From Quillaja saponaria (lineage: Eukaryota > Streptophyta > Magnoliopsida > Fabales > Quillajaceae): 64,000 nucleotides of DNA. Numbering within the stretch: position 1 is the first letter of the stretch; each line of letters opens with the position of its first letter. Of this stretch, positions 35,080 to 53,289 are shown one piece after another. Where the stretch lies: assembly GCA_029379385.1 (NCBI GenBank), contig CM055618.1, positions 16,469,071 to 16,533,070 on the forward strand, read 5' to 3'. Position numbers and translations under genes: made by a program. The notes beneath the pieces were generated by a model. That model was not told the DNA's origin. It did not search any database and saw nothing but the letters and a program-made list of their open reading frames with translations.

Positions 35080-38000
35080 TTACCTTCCCTGCTTATTATT
35101 GCCACAATGTACTTGTATCGCCAAAGTTTTTGGGACATGAGGGCAAATTTTTTCGTCCTTATCGAAAATCTCCTGATCCATGGGCACAGCACACCTTGTT
35201 TTCCCCAAGCAGTACTGTTCAACCACTTGTTGGCTAATAGGTGCATTGCAGTGTCCAACATTGTAACGTCCACAAGCACCAAATGGATTGCCATAGCTTG
35301 CAAACTCCACCCTGACAATCTTTTTGTTATCTGGGCAGGTTAAGATAGCTGTTGGGTTTGCAATATCTATAACTGTGTTGACCTTACTTGTGGGCTCTCT
35401 TCCAAGATTTTACATTTGGTGGATCATATTCTGTAAGGTAGCCACATATTGTATCCCTATTGACAGTTAGGAGCTTAATTCTATATGGGTCTCCTCCTAT
35501 TTCCTCTAATACAACCATAAGATTTTTTGTTGGTTTTATGAAAGCTCTTGGGATATGATACCTGATAAGAAAGATCAATGAGATCATAGGTTAAGCTTAA
35601 CAAAGAAATGATTCGGGCCTAACCCTAACTGTAACTCAATGTTGGACTATTACTTACACAGACTGGGAAGGCTTTCCAAGAGGAGAGTGGAAAGATACCC
35701 AAAAACGACCAATGCTATTCCCATTGACCCAAACCATGCCTTTAGACATTGTTCCCATTTGAATGGCAACAGGGTCATTCCCTTCAGGAGCATCAAAATA
35801 AGCCTGGAATAAAAAGAAGACATATAGGTAAATCTTTCAGAAGTCACTTTTATGTTTTGAGCTAATATGAGTAGCCATGGGTTTAGAAAATGAGAGTACC
35901 TTGTACCATGTAAGGGGTTGACCTGGTCCTTTATTAACTGTGGTCCATTGAAACTTGTTAGCACCTTGCTCTGTGATAATTTTGTGGTTTTCCCCATCCA
36001 AGCCTACCTGCAGAGCATTTCACAAGTGATTAAACCTTTAATCTGAAAGTCATCCATTGAGCATTATTCTTTCATTGGATCATTTTAATCACCTTATGGC
36101 CCCATCCATTGAGTGTTAGATCAAGGGTTCCAGTGTTAAGGCCAAGGAGTGATACAGCATGAAGTCCTGCAAATCTATGCTCCATGTAAGCTCCGCTATC
36201 CTGTAAATCAGTAACAGATTCATCATAGCCTTGCTTTTCTACTTAAGAAACCATAGTTAACCAGTAATTGAAGCTTGACTGTATCAAGAACATTACTGGT
36301 AATCCAACGGTTGCACACAATAGCGATATGTTGTTCATTCCTGTCTTCAAAGTTACGGGTTTTCTAAACACAAAGCTCTTCTCTATATTGTTTCCATGTG
36401 CAGTTCCTGTAAACCAGTACATAGAATTTCAAGAATGAGCCAAAACATAAAGGGTTGAACCTACTGTAAATATTTGGGTTAAATCCACCCGTGGAAGTAG
36501 AATTGTAACATTGTGAGAACATTTGAATCTTGCTAGTCCATAACAAGTTAAAGGAGCTCAAAAAGAAAATTACCTATGTATTCACCATTAGCAAAGGCAT
36601 GCATCAAATGACCAAGGTTTGCAACTTGAAGCACTGGAATAATGTTATCCCGGAAGGGTAGGTCGAATTTGTCCAATATAACACTAGTACCAAGAATACA
36701 CCAAAATGATTAATAAAATAAAAAGAACTACAAATTGCAAGGAGTCCCCAAAACTGCCACATTGAGATGGACTTGCTTACCTTGTTCCATACCACAAGTA
36801 GTCGGTAGTATCCTTGGTTGTATTTGTAAGTTCTAAGGGCTTCTTTGTTTTGAGGGGACAACTTTCAGGAGTGGGAATTATTTCTTTGAACATTGTCCAC
36901 TGGAGATTATTAGCTATCTTTGAAATCTTATAGTTTCTGGCACTGTGTTGCGCGACAATCTGTTTATTTAACATGGACAAGCACAGCTTAAAGTACATTG
37001 CAATGAAGTTGTTGAAAGATTAGTTTCTGGAAGCATGATTAGATGAGAATGAGACTTAGAAGTTGGAGATTACCGTTTGTGTATTGTAGGCAACCGTTTT
37101 GCAGTCAGGGAGGATGCTTATGGAATGTGGGGGCAGGTTATACTTGCCACCCCTGAATGTTACAGTTGCGTGTACTCTTGTGTGATTGTTGGACAAGAAA
37201 GCAACACATATATCAGTTCCTGGCTTTTCATAAACTCGAGCCTGCAATAAAGCATTGCTGGGATTATCATTAGCTTTTCATTGATCTCCAGAGATGCTCT
37301 ATGAGAGACTTACCTCTAAGTCCTTACCCAACTTCTCAGTAGAAGGATGCCCCCATAGCAGAGCCTTCTGACACAATTTCAAAGCAGAATGCAAGTCTCG
37401 TAGGTGACCCCATTTTGGTTCCCTTACGAGACCTATAATCAAATAACAAGCAAATATGATGTATGTTTGTTACTCTTTATCATTCGGTGATGAGATACTA
37501 CTTCCTAGGGTAAGTTTTTTTTGGCTTTGTCAGGTAAGAAAATGAAATTTACATGAGGGTTCAGCATGCCTAACCATATTCATCAAGAGGAGCTTCATCA
37601 TAGTACCGAGTTGTTACAAATGAAGATGTTGTTCTGCCATAATTTGTACCACCATAATACTGTAAAGCAGATATAGAAACAGTTAGCAGAAAGAAAAATG
37701 TTTTATATGTTTTTTCGCTTCACTGTAAAGAAAGCTTAAAAGCTGGTATAGTAAGGAGTTAAGCTGCTTACCATATAGTAGTTTGCAAGAGTTCCACTCT
37801 TGGAGAAGAAACGAGCAACAGAGAATGCGACATCTTCAACTGCTCTTTGAGATGGAGGGTCCCCAAATACTCTATACCTGTATTTGTCGAACAAAATGAA
37901 GTCAGCAACTCACACTGGTTTTGGTGTTTATCAAGAAGTAGTATACTCACTGAGCAGTCCAATTCTCAGTCCATAAAATTGGCTTGTTTGGCTTATTTGG

Positions 38001-39287
38001 GCCTGTGAATGTATCTCCACAATTCCTCCCATTGCATGTATTAATCTGCATAATATATTTATTTTTTTTGTTTGTCTTTGCAGTTAATTGGTAAACTGAA
38101 ATAATCTGATATCAAGAAGCTAATTGTTCAAAGAAGCTTAAATAAACTCACCACTGGATCAGGGGCATCTTTTTGCTTGCACATTACCCATGGAACTCCA
38201 GTTTTGAGCCCCACAGCCATGTTTCCTGCCCATTGGATATACCGCGTTCCAAATTCTCTATATGCAAGTTCAACAGTGTTATATTCATTTTCTATCTGCA
38301 TAAATCAACAAGGAAATATCAATCTTGTTCTCATATATCAAACTTGATCACAGAATCTCATATATATATATATTTTTTCAAGTATGTGCTTTTACCTGTG
38401 ATAAAATTATTGGACCTCCTTGAGAAGCAAATAACTTCTCATTCTTCATCTTCTCAATGATCATTTTGGTGAACTTTTTCATGTGATACTGCAGATAGGG
38501 TAGCAACAGGAGCATGAACAGAATGTTCAATTAGAATGCTCTAGGTAAAAAGGAAGATACTACCTTGAATGGTGGATTATCTGTTCTGAAGGTGATGTTT
38601 GGAACCTCTTTTAGCCAATAAGGAAATCCACTGAAAATTTACCAATAGAATGAAATGTGGGAGAGTTTAATGTACAAACTTATTCATATGAGATTCAGAA
38701 ATTTAGTCATACCCACCCAAAATTCCATTCAGCCTCAATGAATGGTCCAACCCTTAGAGTTACATACATATCATTCTCCCCAATCATCTTTATATATTTG
38801 ACTAAATCATAGTTGCCTTCAAAATTGAACTGCACATAGAATAAACAGAGACACCAAAGTCTTGGCTTTCAAAATAAAAATCCCATTATAAGAAATTGGT
38901 AAACAAAACTTATGCAGAGAATAATACTTGGCCCTGTATTGGTTCATGCCTGTCCCAAAATACATAAGTCTGAATTACATTCAATCCGCCCTTTTTCGCA
39001 TTCTTGAGAACATCCGGCCACATCTAAACACAACATAAATTAACTTATACAAAATTGAAGAGTAATCTAGTTTAATCTAAAACTACAACTTAAAAGGAAT
39101 GTACCTCAGGGGGCATTCGGGGATAATGAATTGAACCGGAGAAAAGAAGAAGTCTTTTGCCATTGATAATCAATGACCTCCCATCATATGTCACAGAACC
39201 ATTGTTTCCATGAGCAAAGACTGAAAGCACTGAACATGAAACAAGTGCTATTAACAAGATTAATTCTTTGCTCAGAGCTAACACCAT
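35080..39287 (-). CDS. Beta-galactosidase, GH35, with C-terminal lectin domain (one-base frame disruption)
   Basis: Eighteen exons from 39105-39287 to 35080-35561 with all junctions GT/AG; 836 aa if the frame is continuous. A secreted wall enzyme removing beta-galactosyl residues. Seen: signal peptide ([19 protein letters not shown]), [43 protein letters not shown], the acid/base Glu188 in QIENEY, the nucleophile Glu259 in [15 protein letters not shown], and a C-terminal galactose-binding SUEL lectin domain ([34 protein letters not shown]). Exon starts on the minus strand: 39287, 39023, 38829, 38630, 38488, 38295, 38045, 37877, 37659, 37432, 37241, 36959, 36683, 36406, 36200, 36007, 35803, 35561. 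Oddity: in the last exon (around 35393-35403) SWKR is followed by one base too many; the strict frame ends at 735 aa and loses the lectin domain, which continues intact in the next frame. Confidence 0.9.
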
Positions 39288-40571
39288 AGTGTTTTTTTTG
39301 CAAAAACCACAATCTGGGTTCTAACCAGTAATTATTAACAGCTATAAATCCGATATATTTAGAGGTTTTGGGAGGTAGTGAAATTTTGGTTCTGAACAAG
39401 AAAAGTAAAACCCAGAAGATGTTTTGAGTAATTCATGGGGAAAATGAAATTAATTTATGAGGCTCTGAGAAAATTTCTCAGCTTTAATTTTGTTTGTGTT
39501 TTATGGTTGATTTCTGTGGGAAAATAATACAATATTCACGCAGAACCTTTCCTCCTTCCTTAGTTTGTCTCACTTCCTATATTTGATTTGATAGGTGAGT
39601 ATCAAACACTGGCTAGGTTTCAAAGCTGACTTTGTCCTAACTGAAATTCAAAATTAGCGGGTAAACATTCGGGAGGAATTGAAGAAACCATCTTATCTTC
39701 TTATTTTATTGTATATAACACTTGGGGGCCTATTATTTATTTTATTATTAAAATGTCATCATACACATAATATTATCTTAAATATTATGTCGGATTTAAA
39801 AAATAAATATTTTTATAGTTGTTTTCCATGCAAATGCAAATTTTTCAAGAATGTCTATTTATGCATCAAATTCTCTTCTGTCTCTTTTAATACTAAACAA
39901 TTATTCCCATATACAAATTCTTTCTGTAAACATTTATTTTCTTTATACATTAATAATCACAATATTTTTAGTTTAGAAAAAAAATGTCTGTTTTTATTTT
40001 ATTTTTAATTTTTTTAATTGGAGGGCTTGTTGCCGCGACTTAGGATTCAATTTAAGTAATGGAGCGGAACCGAGTTTCATTGCGGTTAGCGCGCCTAATT
40101 AAAACAGAAAAATATATAATAACAAACAAAAGCTACGAGTTTGTTGGCCAAGATTGGTTCGCTTAACGAACGCTTCAACGGCAAAATTTCCCGGCCAAAA
40201 TGGTTCGTCTTTCTCTCTCTTTGATCTCGATTTTCATCTTGTAATGTCTGATTCCATTTTCTCCAAAAGGGTTTCGCTAATTTTTTCCATTTTCTTTTAG
40301 TACCAAATTTTCTTTTTCTTCTTCTTCTTGATTCCGTTCTGCATTTCAAAACTAGGGTTCGAATTGGTTTAGGGCCTTTTTCAATTTCTTTTGTTTTCCA
40401 AGTTTTTTCTTTTCCTATTCTGCATATTCATTTCGCTTCATACAGATGTATAATTGAAGCAGAAGTAGCAGAGGAAGGAGGAGAAGGAGAAGTTGGAGGG
40501 TTGTGTGGTCCTCAGGTGAAGATCTGAGGCTTTAACTAGCTGGGGTTGAGGATAACAATTTTTAAAAGGAA
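39288..40571. other. Divergent intergenic region, beta-galactosidase and ROP promoters
   Basis: About 1.3 kb separates two outward-facing start codons. The right 430 bases are CT-rich (around 40206-40400) and look like the ROP leader. No coding sequence was recognised. Confidence 0.5.
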
Positions 40572-44228
<3,657 letters not shown>

Positions 44229-45690
44229 TTTAAAAATTGGTGTAAAGATTTGGCTAGCCCCCCGGTTCTGCTTGTGTTCCCCCTCTGCCCCCCCCTTCTT
44301 CCTTTTCTTCATTTCTGCACTGTTGAAGAAGTTGGAGTCTGAGTGACTGTTACCCTGACAATACTCTAGATCTCCCCGAAGCACAAGGTGGCTTACTTTT
44401 CTTTGTTGGAGTTGTTGTAAACTCTGTTGGTTGAATTGCATTCAAGGTTGCCCACCTTTCCTTAACTTCCTGTTTAGGAGTCATGTATTAATAGACTTGG
44501 AGTTTCCCAGTTAGTAGAACAACCATGCATTGCATCAGCATGGAGTCTTTATATTTAAATTTACTTCATATTTCGCTGCAATGCTTGGTTGTATGCTTGC
44601 CTTTTTAGTAATTTGTATTTGTATGTGATCAAGTTTGCTATCTATCCTTGAATTAAGATGATGCCAACGTTACTGCTCAACAAATCTATTGCATAAGAAG
44701 TTGCACCGTTTACTGATGGGAAATTTTCAACAAAAAAGTAAAAAAGAAACACAAATTAATATACTTTGTAATGCTATAAAAAATTTATTCATACTTCTCA
44801 TATTAACTAAACAATTAAGAAAAAAAAATTATCATCTCAAAACATAAAATAAATGAATTTGAGAATAATGGATTTATTATTAATTTAAGGTATCAATGAA
44901 ATTTTTTAATAATAATTACGTTTTAAATTCTCTTACAAGTTAATTAGAATTTTTACTGTTTTTAACATTCCTAGTAAATATTAATGTTAATTCTAAATTA
45001 GTGAATTACAATGAGGAATGAAATTTATAATTTTAAAATTTTCAAGAACTTTATTGATAACATTCTACATTGAATGACTAAATTAATTTTTATTTTATTT
45101 TTTAAAAAAATTCAGAAATATTTAATAAGATAATTATTGAATTGATAAATTAAAAATCTTTTTAAGAATTTGATTAACAAAATTGAGGAATTAAATCAGA
45201 CCAACATAGTAATTTAGTCATTTTTTTAATAAGAGTGCCTTTTTACTTGAGTCCTCAGGATAAATTTGGTAATTTTTAAGAGTTATGCACGAAATATATC
45301 AGAAAATAAGCTCTTCAGACCCATCCATCTGTTACAGAGATTTTCTTACATGGAGTCCCACATTTTTATTACCATACTACAACTTCCCTTAAAACGAACA
45401 GATGTATCAAAAAAATAAAAAAAAGTTACATAGAAATGTTATTAGGCAAAACAAGCAAAAGGTTCAAGTACGGAGTTCAGTACGAGTCACTATGGATGCA
45501 GTAGGACCAGACATACAGGATCCAGTAAAGCTACTGTTGAATAGCATCACCTTGCGATGGTAGGGTGTCATCAATAGGCTGAGGAACAAAGTGTGATTCC
45601 TCCAACGGATATATAATGGAAGAGAAGAATGACTTACCGGCAGGTGTGACACGATCAGACAATTTTCTTTGGAATCAGTAATTGAGCAGG
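44229..45690. other. Convergent 3' region of ROP and VPS35
   Basis: The ROP 3' UTR is followed by AT-rich spacer and the VPS35 3' UTR. No coding sequence was recognised. Confidence 0.5.
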
Positions 45691-48600
45691 TCAAACTTTG
45701 ATGGGCTCATATTTCTCGCCAACTGCACCCCCTTTCTGTTTCTGGAACTGTATATAACGAAGTGTACTGGCCAAGAAAGCATCCGCTGATGGATCTGGAG
45801 CTGCAGAGTCACTTTGCATTTCAGTTGTAATTAATTCAATCAGGCTTTGAATTGCAGCAACAGTGATCTGTGGGTTCCCCTTCTCAAAGAAATAAAGGTA
45901 CCTGCAAACAAATACAGTAATATTAGTTCATCTTCCACCCTTGAGAAGTATAAAGCAGACATGAAATGGTGGCCACTACTCTTACTTGTTCAATATCTCA
46001 ACAAAGAGCAATACAGATCCAGAGCTACCCCGTGCTGCACTGGACATTTGTTGAGCAGCATTTGCAATTCTAAGAGCCCGCTTAAGGCATATCAGGACTC
46101 TGGTTCAAAAAGACAATGATTGAATAGACCATTACAGGAAAAGATAAAAAGGGATTCAAAAGCAGATTCAATCTAATGATAGCATTCTAGATTCATCCTT
46201 CACCCTCCATGCCTTTTCCTTCCTTCCTTCCTACTCCATTAAGCACCAAAATTCTAATGATGGCATTCTAAATTCATTCTAACTCTGGCGAAGAAGGTTG
46301 GACTCCTATATTGCAACTTCATAACCTTCTCTAAGAACAGAAACACTGAAAACTCTAGGTTCTCTCCCCTCCATGGAGAAGGAAAATAGAGATATGAGTT
46401 ATGACCTTCACTCCAAAGAATTCCTAAATCGACCTGACATCTGCTGCAGACTTCCTCACTCATAACAAAGTGGAAAAGAATTACAAGAAAATTAAATCAA
46501 ACTAACACAAGGATGAAGATAAATAAATGATCAATCAACATATATATAACTTCTAGTGTTAAAGAATCAGAATAGGAAGGTTTATCAGCATATCTGCCAA
46601 AACTGTCGCAACTATGCAGTAATCAAGAACATAAAAATGACAGATAAATAAGAAAATACATTATAGTCATAACCATTTCTGAAAAAAAAATTAAAAATTA
46701 TCGGATCCTTGGTAACACACCTCTCTCCATCTTTTATGTTATCCTGATCATCAACCCAAAAAAGATGTGAGCATGCATACACAGCCTTGCACTGATCAGG
46801 CTTCTTCAAAAGCTTTGCAGAATACTGCCCAGTAAAAATGTGTCAGATACGAGGTTTAACGGAGAATACATATAAGCAACTCCGTAGATAATAGAACTCT
46901 TCAATACTTACCCCTGTAGCCTTGTGCGTTAAGGTATCCCTATTCTCAACACCAAAGACATGCATCCTTTGAAGAGTCCCTATTATTAAGTGGATTGCAG
47001 TTACCTGTGCTTTGGAATCCTAGTACATGTACAGAACAAAGGCAGGCAAGAAAAGTGAGCATATATAATTATTAGTTCCACATCCCATCTGACAACCCCG
47101 CCTAATAGCATAAACACACAAACGAAAGAGAACCATATTAGATGGTATGTTCCACTTACTGAAATTTCTTCTTCATACAGAATATATGCTTGGGTAAAAA
47201 ATTCATACGCAACAGGTTCTAAATCACAATCATTTGCAGCCTATTGGAGCAGTAGGGACATAAGTCAGCAACCATAGTTTTACACATATTTCTCCATAAG
47301 TTTTAAAATAAAAAATTTCACATACCTCAGCACATTGCAAGTATAACCGTAATGCCAATTCAGGTGCTGGCACACCTGACAGAGCCTCGATAGTCTGAGA
47401 TAGAACACCATGATTGTCAGTGAGCAGATTAGCCTATAAGCAACCCTATGAATACTTCACGTATTTAACAGAAGCAAAAGTCTGAAAAGGAAAGTGATAG
47501 TGCACTACAATTGTTTGTTCCGTTGAAAGTTATTTATCCAAAAACAATGTGTAAAGAGTTGCATCTCCGACTCTCAACAAAACTCCAAAGTGTCAGGATC
47601 ATTAGACATTCATCATTTCCTTTTAATAGAAGTTTACCTGATTCAAAAGCTGAAATATTTTCTTTGGTGTAGTCGATGAATCATCTCCAAAAGGATTTTC
47701 TTCTTGACCTTGCAACTGCCTGACCAACTGTACATTGCAGAATATATATAATGATTAAGTGCCCATACATTGTGTCTGAACAAATTGCAAACAGTCAATC
47801 TACTCTTCCCTCAAGGAAGATTTAGAGTTACTCAAGCTCAGAGGAATATGAACGAAGCAAGGAAATACACTAAGGACAACAGAAGTGGTTTGATGTTTAT
47901 TGGATGTCAATCATTATCAATTATATGACTATCATCTAGTAACAGTACAACCATGAATAGTGGCACAAGCCCCAAGATAAGACCCGCGACTATATAAACA
48001 CCAGAGGATAAAACATCACGTGTATTATAGAAATTGTAAAGCAATTTTCACATATTCAAACTTGTCTTCCTCAGCTTCTAACACGTCTACTTTCATATGA
48101 ACTTAACAGGGACAGTCAAACCTTAAGCGACAAGATGATAAGAGGTGGAACAGTGAAGGGCATGCGTTTTGGACCTCCAGCCAGTATGTGCTTCCTCAAA
48201 GTAGATATAATCTGCAATTTAGTACATGTATTATGACATAATCAAAGTAAAGATGCAGCACCAGAAAAAATGAGACACAAGCTCATCCACAAAGAAAGGA
48301 GTTGACAGTAAAGCCTTTGCAAAGATGGGATACGCTCAGTGAAGATAAGTTTGAAACAATAAGATAACAAGTAATTCAACCTTTGAGTACTCTTCGGATC
48401 TAAGAATTATTTTTACTGTTTGTTTTTATTAATGAAAAACTGGACTAGTGAAGACATACAGTAATATGTTATTCCCACCAACCTCTTCCTAATACATGAA
48501 TGATGATAACTTGCAATAGATTTGAAGAACGTCAACAATCAATAACCTAATATCTTCTATATTTGCATCAACTGCAGATTAAATATTGTGAAATATATCA

Positions 48601-51600
48601 CAGCCCATGACTGTCAAAAAAACAACTTTTGCATTGATGAACCTACAGTAGGAAAAACTCAGTTTGGGTAAGTGCAATAAATGATTATTTCTGATTAGAA
48701 TTATTACGCAAGAATCAGAAATACCTTGAACATCTCTTCTGGATCATCATTATAGAGCATCTGAATAAGACGTGCAACAGAATTCTGCTCCTCTTTGAAA
48801 TCATCTTCATCCACCTACAGGGAACATAATAATGATAAGAAAAAGAACAGAGCAACTTAGAATCATTGTCATGGAAAATACTTGTCTTGAAATGCTTCAT
48901 TAGAATAAGTGCAAAAGATGTTGGAAAAAAAAAAATAGCATGCAATTGTGGAAAGTCAAACAATAGTATCCAAGAAGGAGTACTTTTTAAACAAGATACA
49001 TATGTGCGACAGTGATAGAATAAAATAACCTCATCATTAAGAGTCCCATCCAAATCCAACATAAGGCCCTTTATCAGTTCAAATAATGCTTCAACCTATA
49101 AAAAAGGCAAACCTTTGTGATTAACAAGTACACTCAAAGAAGCAGAACAGTAATGATATGAACATACCTTCTCAGAGGTAGAAATTTGAGTATTGTTTTT
49201 CATAATGCTTTGAATTATAACAGTTGCCATAAGTTTGTTTGTAGCATTGTCAAGGTATTCCAGAACACGAGGATAGTTAGAAAGCTTCAAGGCAGTCATG
49301 ATATCATTATATTTCTCAAGCGGAGCACTTAAAAGAGCAACAATCTGTTTTGTTGCCCTATTGTCCTCAATCTTCCCTTTGCCAGTGAGTTTCTTCACAC
49401 ATGCTCCCTATCAACAAAGGAAGACAGATTCAAGTAGATGGATGAACTGCCATATATTATACACATGCACTGGCATATAAAACTCAATTGTGGCACTCTT
49501 CACAAGAAGAGAAGGAGGGGCCCTATCCTTGACAGGTGATTTATAAGAGGGCACTGCATCAACCAAATATAGTAATTCACAAAAGCAGCTTAAACGGATA
49601 CATACCAAAACTTGATCAGCATAATCAAGCCGATCAGGGTGGACATGGAGAGTGAATGTGAGAAGAGATGAATATAAAGTCACCACACCAATGGTGGGCA
49701 TGTCTGCATTTGCTTCTATCACCTGCATAAAAATTTCAAAATTTGAATTATCATATTCCTACAGAATAAATTAAGGTCCACATACAAACATGACAATAAA
49801 TATAATGATGTGGACAAAAGTTGGAAATCATGCAATAATTCTTGAGTTTTAACAAAGCAACAACTCTATGACTCTACATGAAACCATGTCAAGATATAAG
49901 ACAACATTGAAATGCAAACAGAAATTAGAAGAAGTGCAAGAAAACTTGATGGTGATGAGTTTTGAAAGCCATAAGATACACAGAATGTGAAAGGGGAAAA
50001 AAAAAAAAACTAGATAAATCTACACTAGCAGAAGCTCCTCCGTCAAAAAGTTCATATGATTGCCAAATATGCAAGATTTACCTTCCCAATGGAGTTGCTC
50101 AACTTGGAAAATGCTTCCACTTGCAAAAACTCAGGTAACACCTCTGCGCTTGAAGCAGCGTAATTTGAAAGCCTTTCCATTAATTGGGATAACACTGTCT
50201 TGATGTCAACAGAAGGCTGAGAATCACAGTCACAGAGACGACAGAGAAGACAACTAAGTGATGAGAACTTCTAGATTTACAGCTAAACGCCAGTGAATAG
50301 TATAATTCTGGACAAACACCTATCTCAATTCTGACAGGAAATATTACGCATTATAACGTTTCCCAAGAGAACAGACATAATATACTTCAAGACTATATAC
50401 TTTTAACTTATCAAGACAAGAAAAATGTTTCATTTCTGGAAAAGTAAAAAGGTTGTCAAAAATTGCACAGAATATCACCAACCTGAAGTTGAGGGCAAGC
50501 ACCCAACAAAACATCAAGAGTTTGCAAGTGATATTCATCGGGAAAAACTTGAATGATACAATCCATTAGATAGAATTGAGCTAGTTCATCTTTGCAATTC
50601 ACAACCTGTCAAAAAAAAGGGAAACGAATAATCAGATCTAGACAGCTCCTGAGAAGAACACATATAAGTTTCCCAAATAGAAACGAGAAAATAAAATAGC
50701 ATACCTGTTCCAGTACTCTGGGAAGGACTATATCTTTGTACATGTCAAGGTCAACACCCTCTATCTGACTGAGAACATGGAGATTCTTCCCAACCTAATA
50801 TAAAAATCAAGGAGAAAAAAGGAAAGAGATGCCTCCTGTAAGTGGTATGTACACAGTCCGAGTGCAGTGAAATTAACCAGTTACGGGTTACTGATATTAC
50901 AAGATCACGTAGCTCGTTCCTTTCTTTCTCCCGTTTCTCCTTTTCCCGGGCAGGCCCCTGCAGACCAGAAAGCCCGACAGCAAGCCTCAACTCAGGGTCA
51001 GCTAAGAGTATGAATGATTCACATGCACTACTAGACCTGCATGACCAGAAATCATGCATTCATGATATATTTTACCTTCATGACATGCAACTATTATGAC
51101 ACCATGCATGTTCAAACATGAGAGAAGGTAATAGTCCAGAGATATTTCAACCAACCTGATGTTGCATCCGCACCCAAAGTTTATTCATTTCTGTGAAATT
51201 TTGAAGTACAAACTCTACAGCATCCATGACAGTGTCAGCATCCCTGAAGACATTATAATAGCCATCTAAAATTGTCACCACTCACCAGCCCTCCCAATTT
51301 CTACCCACTCAATGACAAAACTAATTAATCTCAATTAAAAGACGGAAACCAAAAGACCATCTAGCTTCCTTACCCTTCATACTCGGAACCAATATCAGGC
51401 AACTTGTCCCTACTAACTTGAGAAAGATAACTTCTAAGAAAGAGCCCACGAACAGGGTGCTGAATGCCACGACACATTTCCACTAGGTCCTTAAGAACAT
51501 CCTTAGCAGGGGCTTCCTTGGATTTGATGTATACAGATCCTACTGTACAAAGGAGATACCTGATAGTAACCAGAAAATAAGTAATTTGTAACTAAGAATA

Positions 51601-52392
51601 GAAATAAAAACTTGAAAATGTGAACCATTATGAGGATCAAGCATGAAAGGAAGTCAGAAACTACTTAGCAAAATGATAGTCAAATTACTTGCAGATGCAT
51701 GCCAGATGGAAGAATGTATAAGCTTAACAAATTTAGAAAGAAGGAGGACTGATATCACTTACAATCTAGGCAAAATGTTACCAGCGTGTTGGACGAGTTC
51801 ATAGAGATCAATAATGGAGCAACCACGGCGAGCCTCCTCCTCAAAGAACATCTCCAGCTTCCTTAATTGATCAAATGCCCGCATGTCTGAAGCATCAAAC
51901 ACATAATAACCACATTTCTCACTCTTCCACATATAAACTTCAAAAAAAGGAAGAATCTAGTTTCCCGAACCACACAGTAAAACAAAGTGAATCGAAACTC
52001 ACAAAGCTCATAGTACTTGTGAGGAGAAAGCTTCGAAGTCCGAAGCTCAGAGAGCATCTGAGCTGAATACTTTAAAGCATCCCTCAGATTATTCGAGTCC
52101 TGATACAAATCGAATATGATCTAAAATTAGGGTTCTTAATGCCAATTCACTTTTCATAGAAGAAGAAAAAAAAAAAACAAAATAAAAATTGATTTCTTTT
52201 CTCTCATTTTCCCGATAACCAAAACCAAATTAAAAATTTATTTCTTTTCTCTCATTTTCCCGATAACCAAACAGATGGACTAGGGTTTGATAGAGATACC
52301 AAGGCACGGTGCATGTAGAAGGCATTCTGCTGGAGGCCAGCAATCCCGGAGGTGAGATATTTCTCTTCGTCTTCGACTCCGTCTAACATCAT
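45691..52392 (-). CDS. VPS35: Vacuolar protein sorting-associated protein 35, retromer core
   Basis: Twenty-one exons, every junction GT/AG and in phase, 790 aa, matching plant VPS35 length. VPS35 is the alpha-solenoid scaffold of the retromer core (with VPS26 and VPS29) recycling vacuolar sorting receptors from late endosomes. Seen: an N terminus [20 protein letters not shown], the VPS26-binding motif PRLYLL within [54 protein letters not shown], and the C-terminal VPS29-binding half ending KYEPIKV. Exon starts on the minus strand: 52392, 52099, 51886, 51559, 51243, 50957, 50794, 50605, 50216, 49722, 49407, 49095, 48814, 48211, 47727, 47394, 47240, 47019, 46824, 46099, 45901. The first codon pair is ATG ATG; either could start translation. 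A GA repeat lies in the leader. No disruption was seen over 2,373 coding bases. Confidence 0.97.
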
Positions 52393-52404
52393 TATTCTTC
52401 TTCT

Positions 52405-52430
52405 TCTCTCTCTCTCTCTCTCTCTCTCTT
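52405..52430. repeat. CT/GA microsatellite in the VPS35 leader
   Basis: An uninterrupted CT run on the plus strand (GA on the sense strand), starting 13 bases upstream of the VPS35 start codon. Confidence 0.85.
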
Positions 52431-53121
52431 CTGAGTTCTGGTTGGTGTTTTGACTTGGCTTGGCTCTATTTCGGTTCCCCCAACTGCCTTTCCAAATTTC
52501 TCAAGTCTAATGTTGGATCGAAGAATCATGGACTTATTTGGATCTACATTGTGAAGTCTGAACTATTTCAGTAAAATTGATTTTTTTTTCCGGGAAGTAA
52601 ATTTAATTGTAGGCTAATTATATTTTTAGTCTAAATTGACTGATAATTTAGTTTCCCCATTTATTTTACAAATATAAATAAGAATTTCAAAAACTATGCA
52701 ATACAATTATTACAATTATTTTTTATCAAGTTTAACCTAATAGAAAATAAATGGTCAAATAATATCATGACACAACAATAAATTTTGTAATATCGCGTTA
52801 CTTGTTCAAAAAATAAATTTTACAAAATATAACAGAATAAATCAATTGCGTAATTTTTAAAATTCTAAGAATTATATTTTAATTTTAAAAAAATATATAA
52901 GAACACAACTGAATTTTCAGTCAAATAATAAAAATTAATTGGATAACTAAATCTAAATTATAAATATAAATTCTTTAGGACTAAATATTTATATTTTATT
53001 AAATTTTATTTTTATATATATTAGTATAAAAGTCAAATCACCCTCCTAGTCTTATATTATATAATATATACATATTTAACTTCTTTAAAAAATAAATTTA
53101 AATAATAAAATTTATCTAATT

Positions 53122-53277
53122 ACTTAATAACTACTAAATAGTAATTTATCCATTTTCCTACTCTCTCCCACCCTACTCACTACCACCCTTCCACTCTTAT
53201 TTTACTACTCTGTCTCACTCTTTTAATATAAAATAACTTTTTATTAAATTAAATTAAGATAAAATATATAGAAAACA
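53122..53277. repeat. Direct repeat R1 flanking retroelement debris
   Basis: A pyrimidine-rich stretch (ACCCTACTCACTACCACCCT) followed by AAATTAAATTAAGATAAAAT. It is similar in order and composition to 53684-53841, in the same orientation, about 560 bases away. Confidence 0.6.
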
Positions 53278-53289
53278 AATGCCTAAACT

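Noticed and set aside
35341..35390. An extra intron to explain the beta-galactosidase frame break
   Set aside because: Every GT donor tested before the lectin region combined with available AG acceptors gives the wrong phase or a stop; the only phase-correct option would be an intron of about 20 bases.
40095..40349. Basic minus-strand frame
   Set aside because: Shadow of the CT-rich ROP leader.
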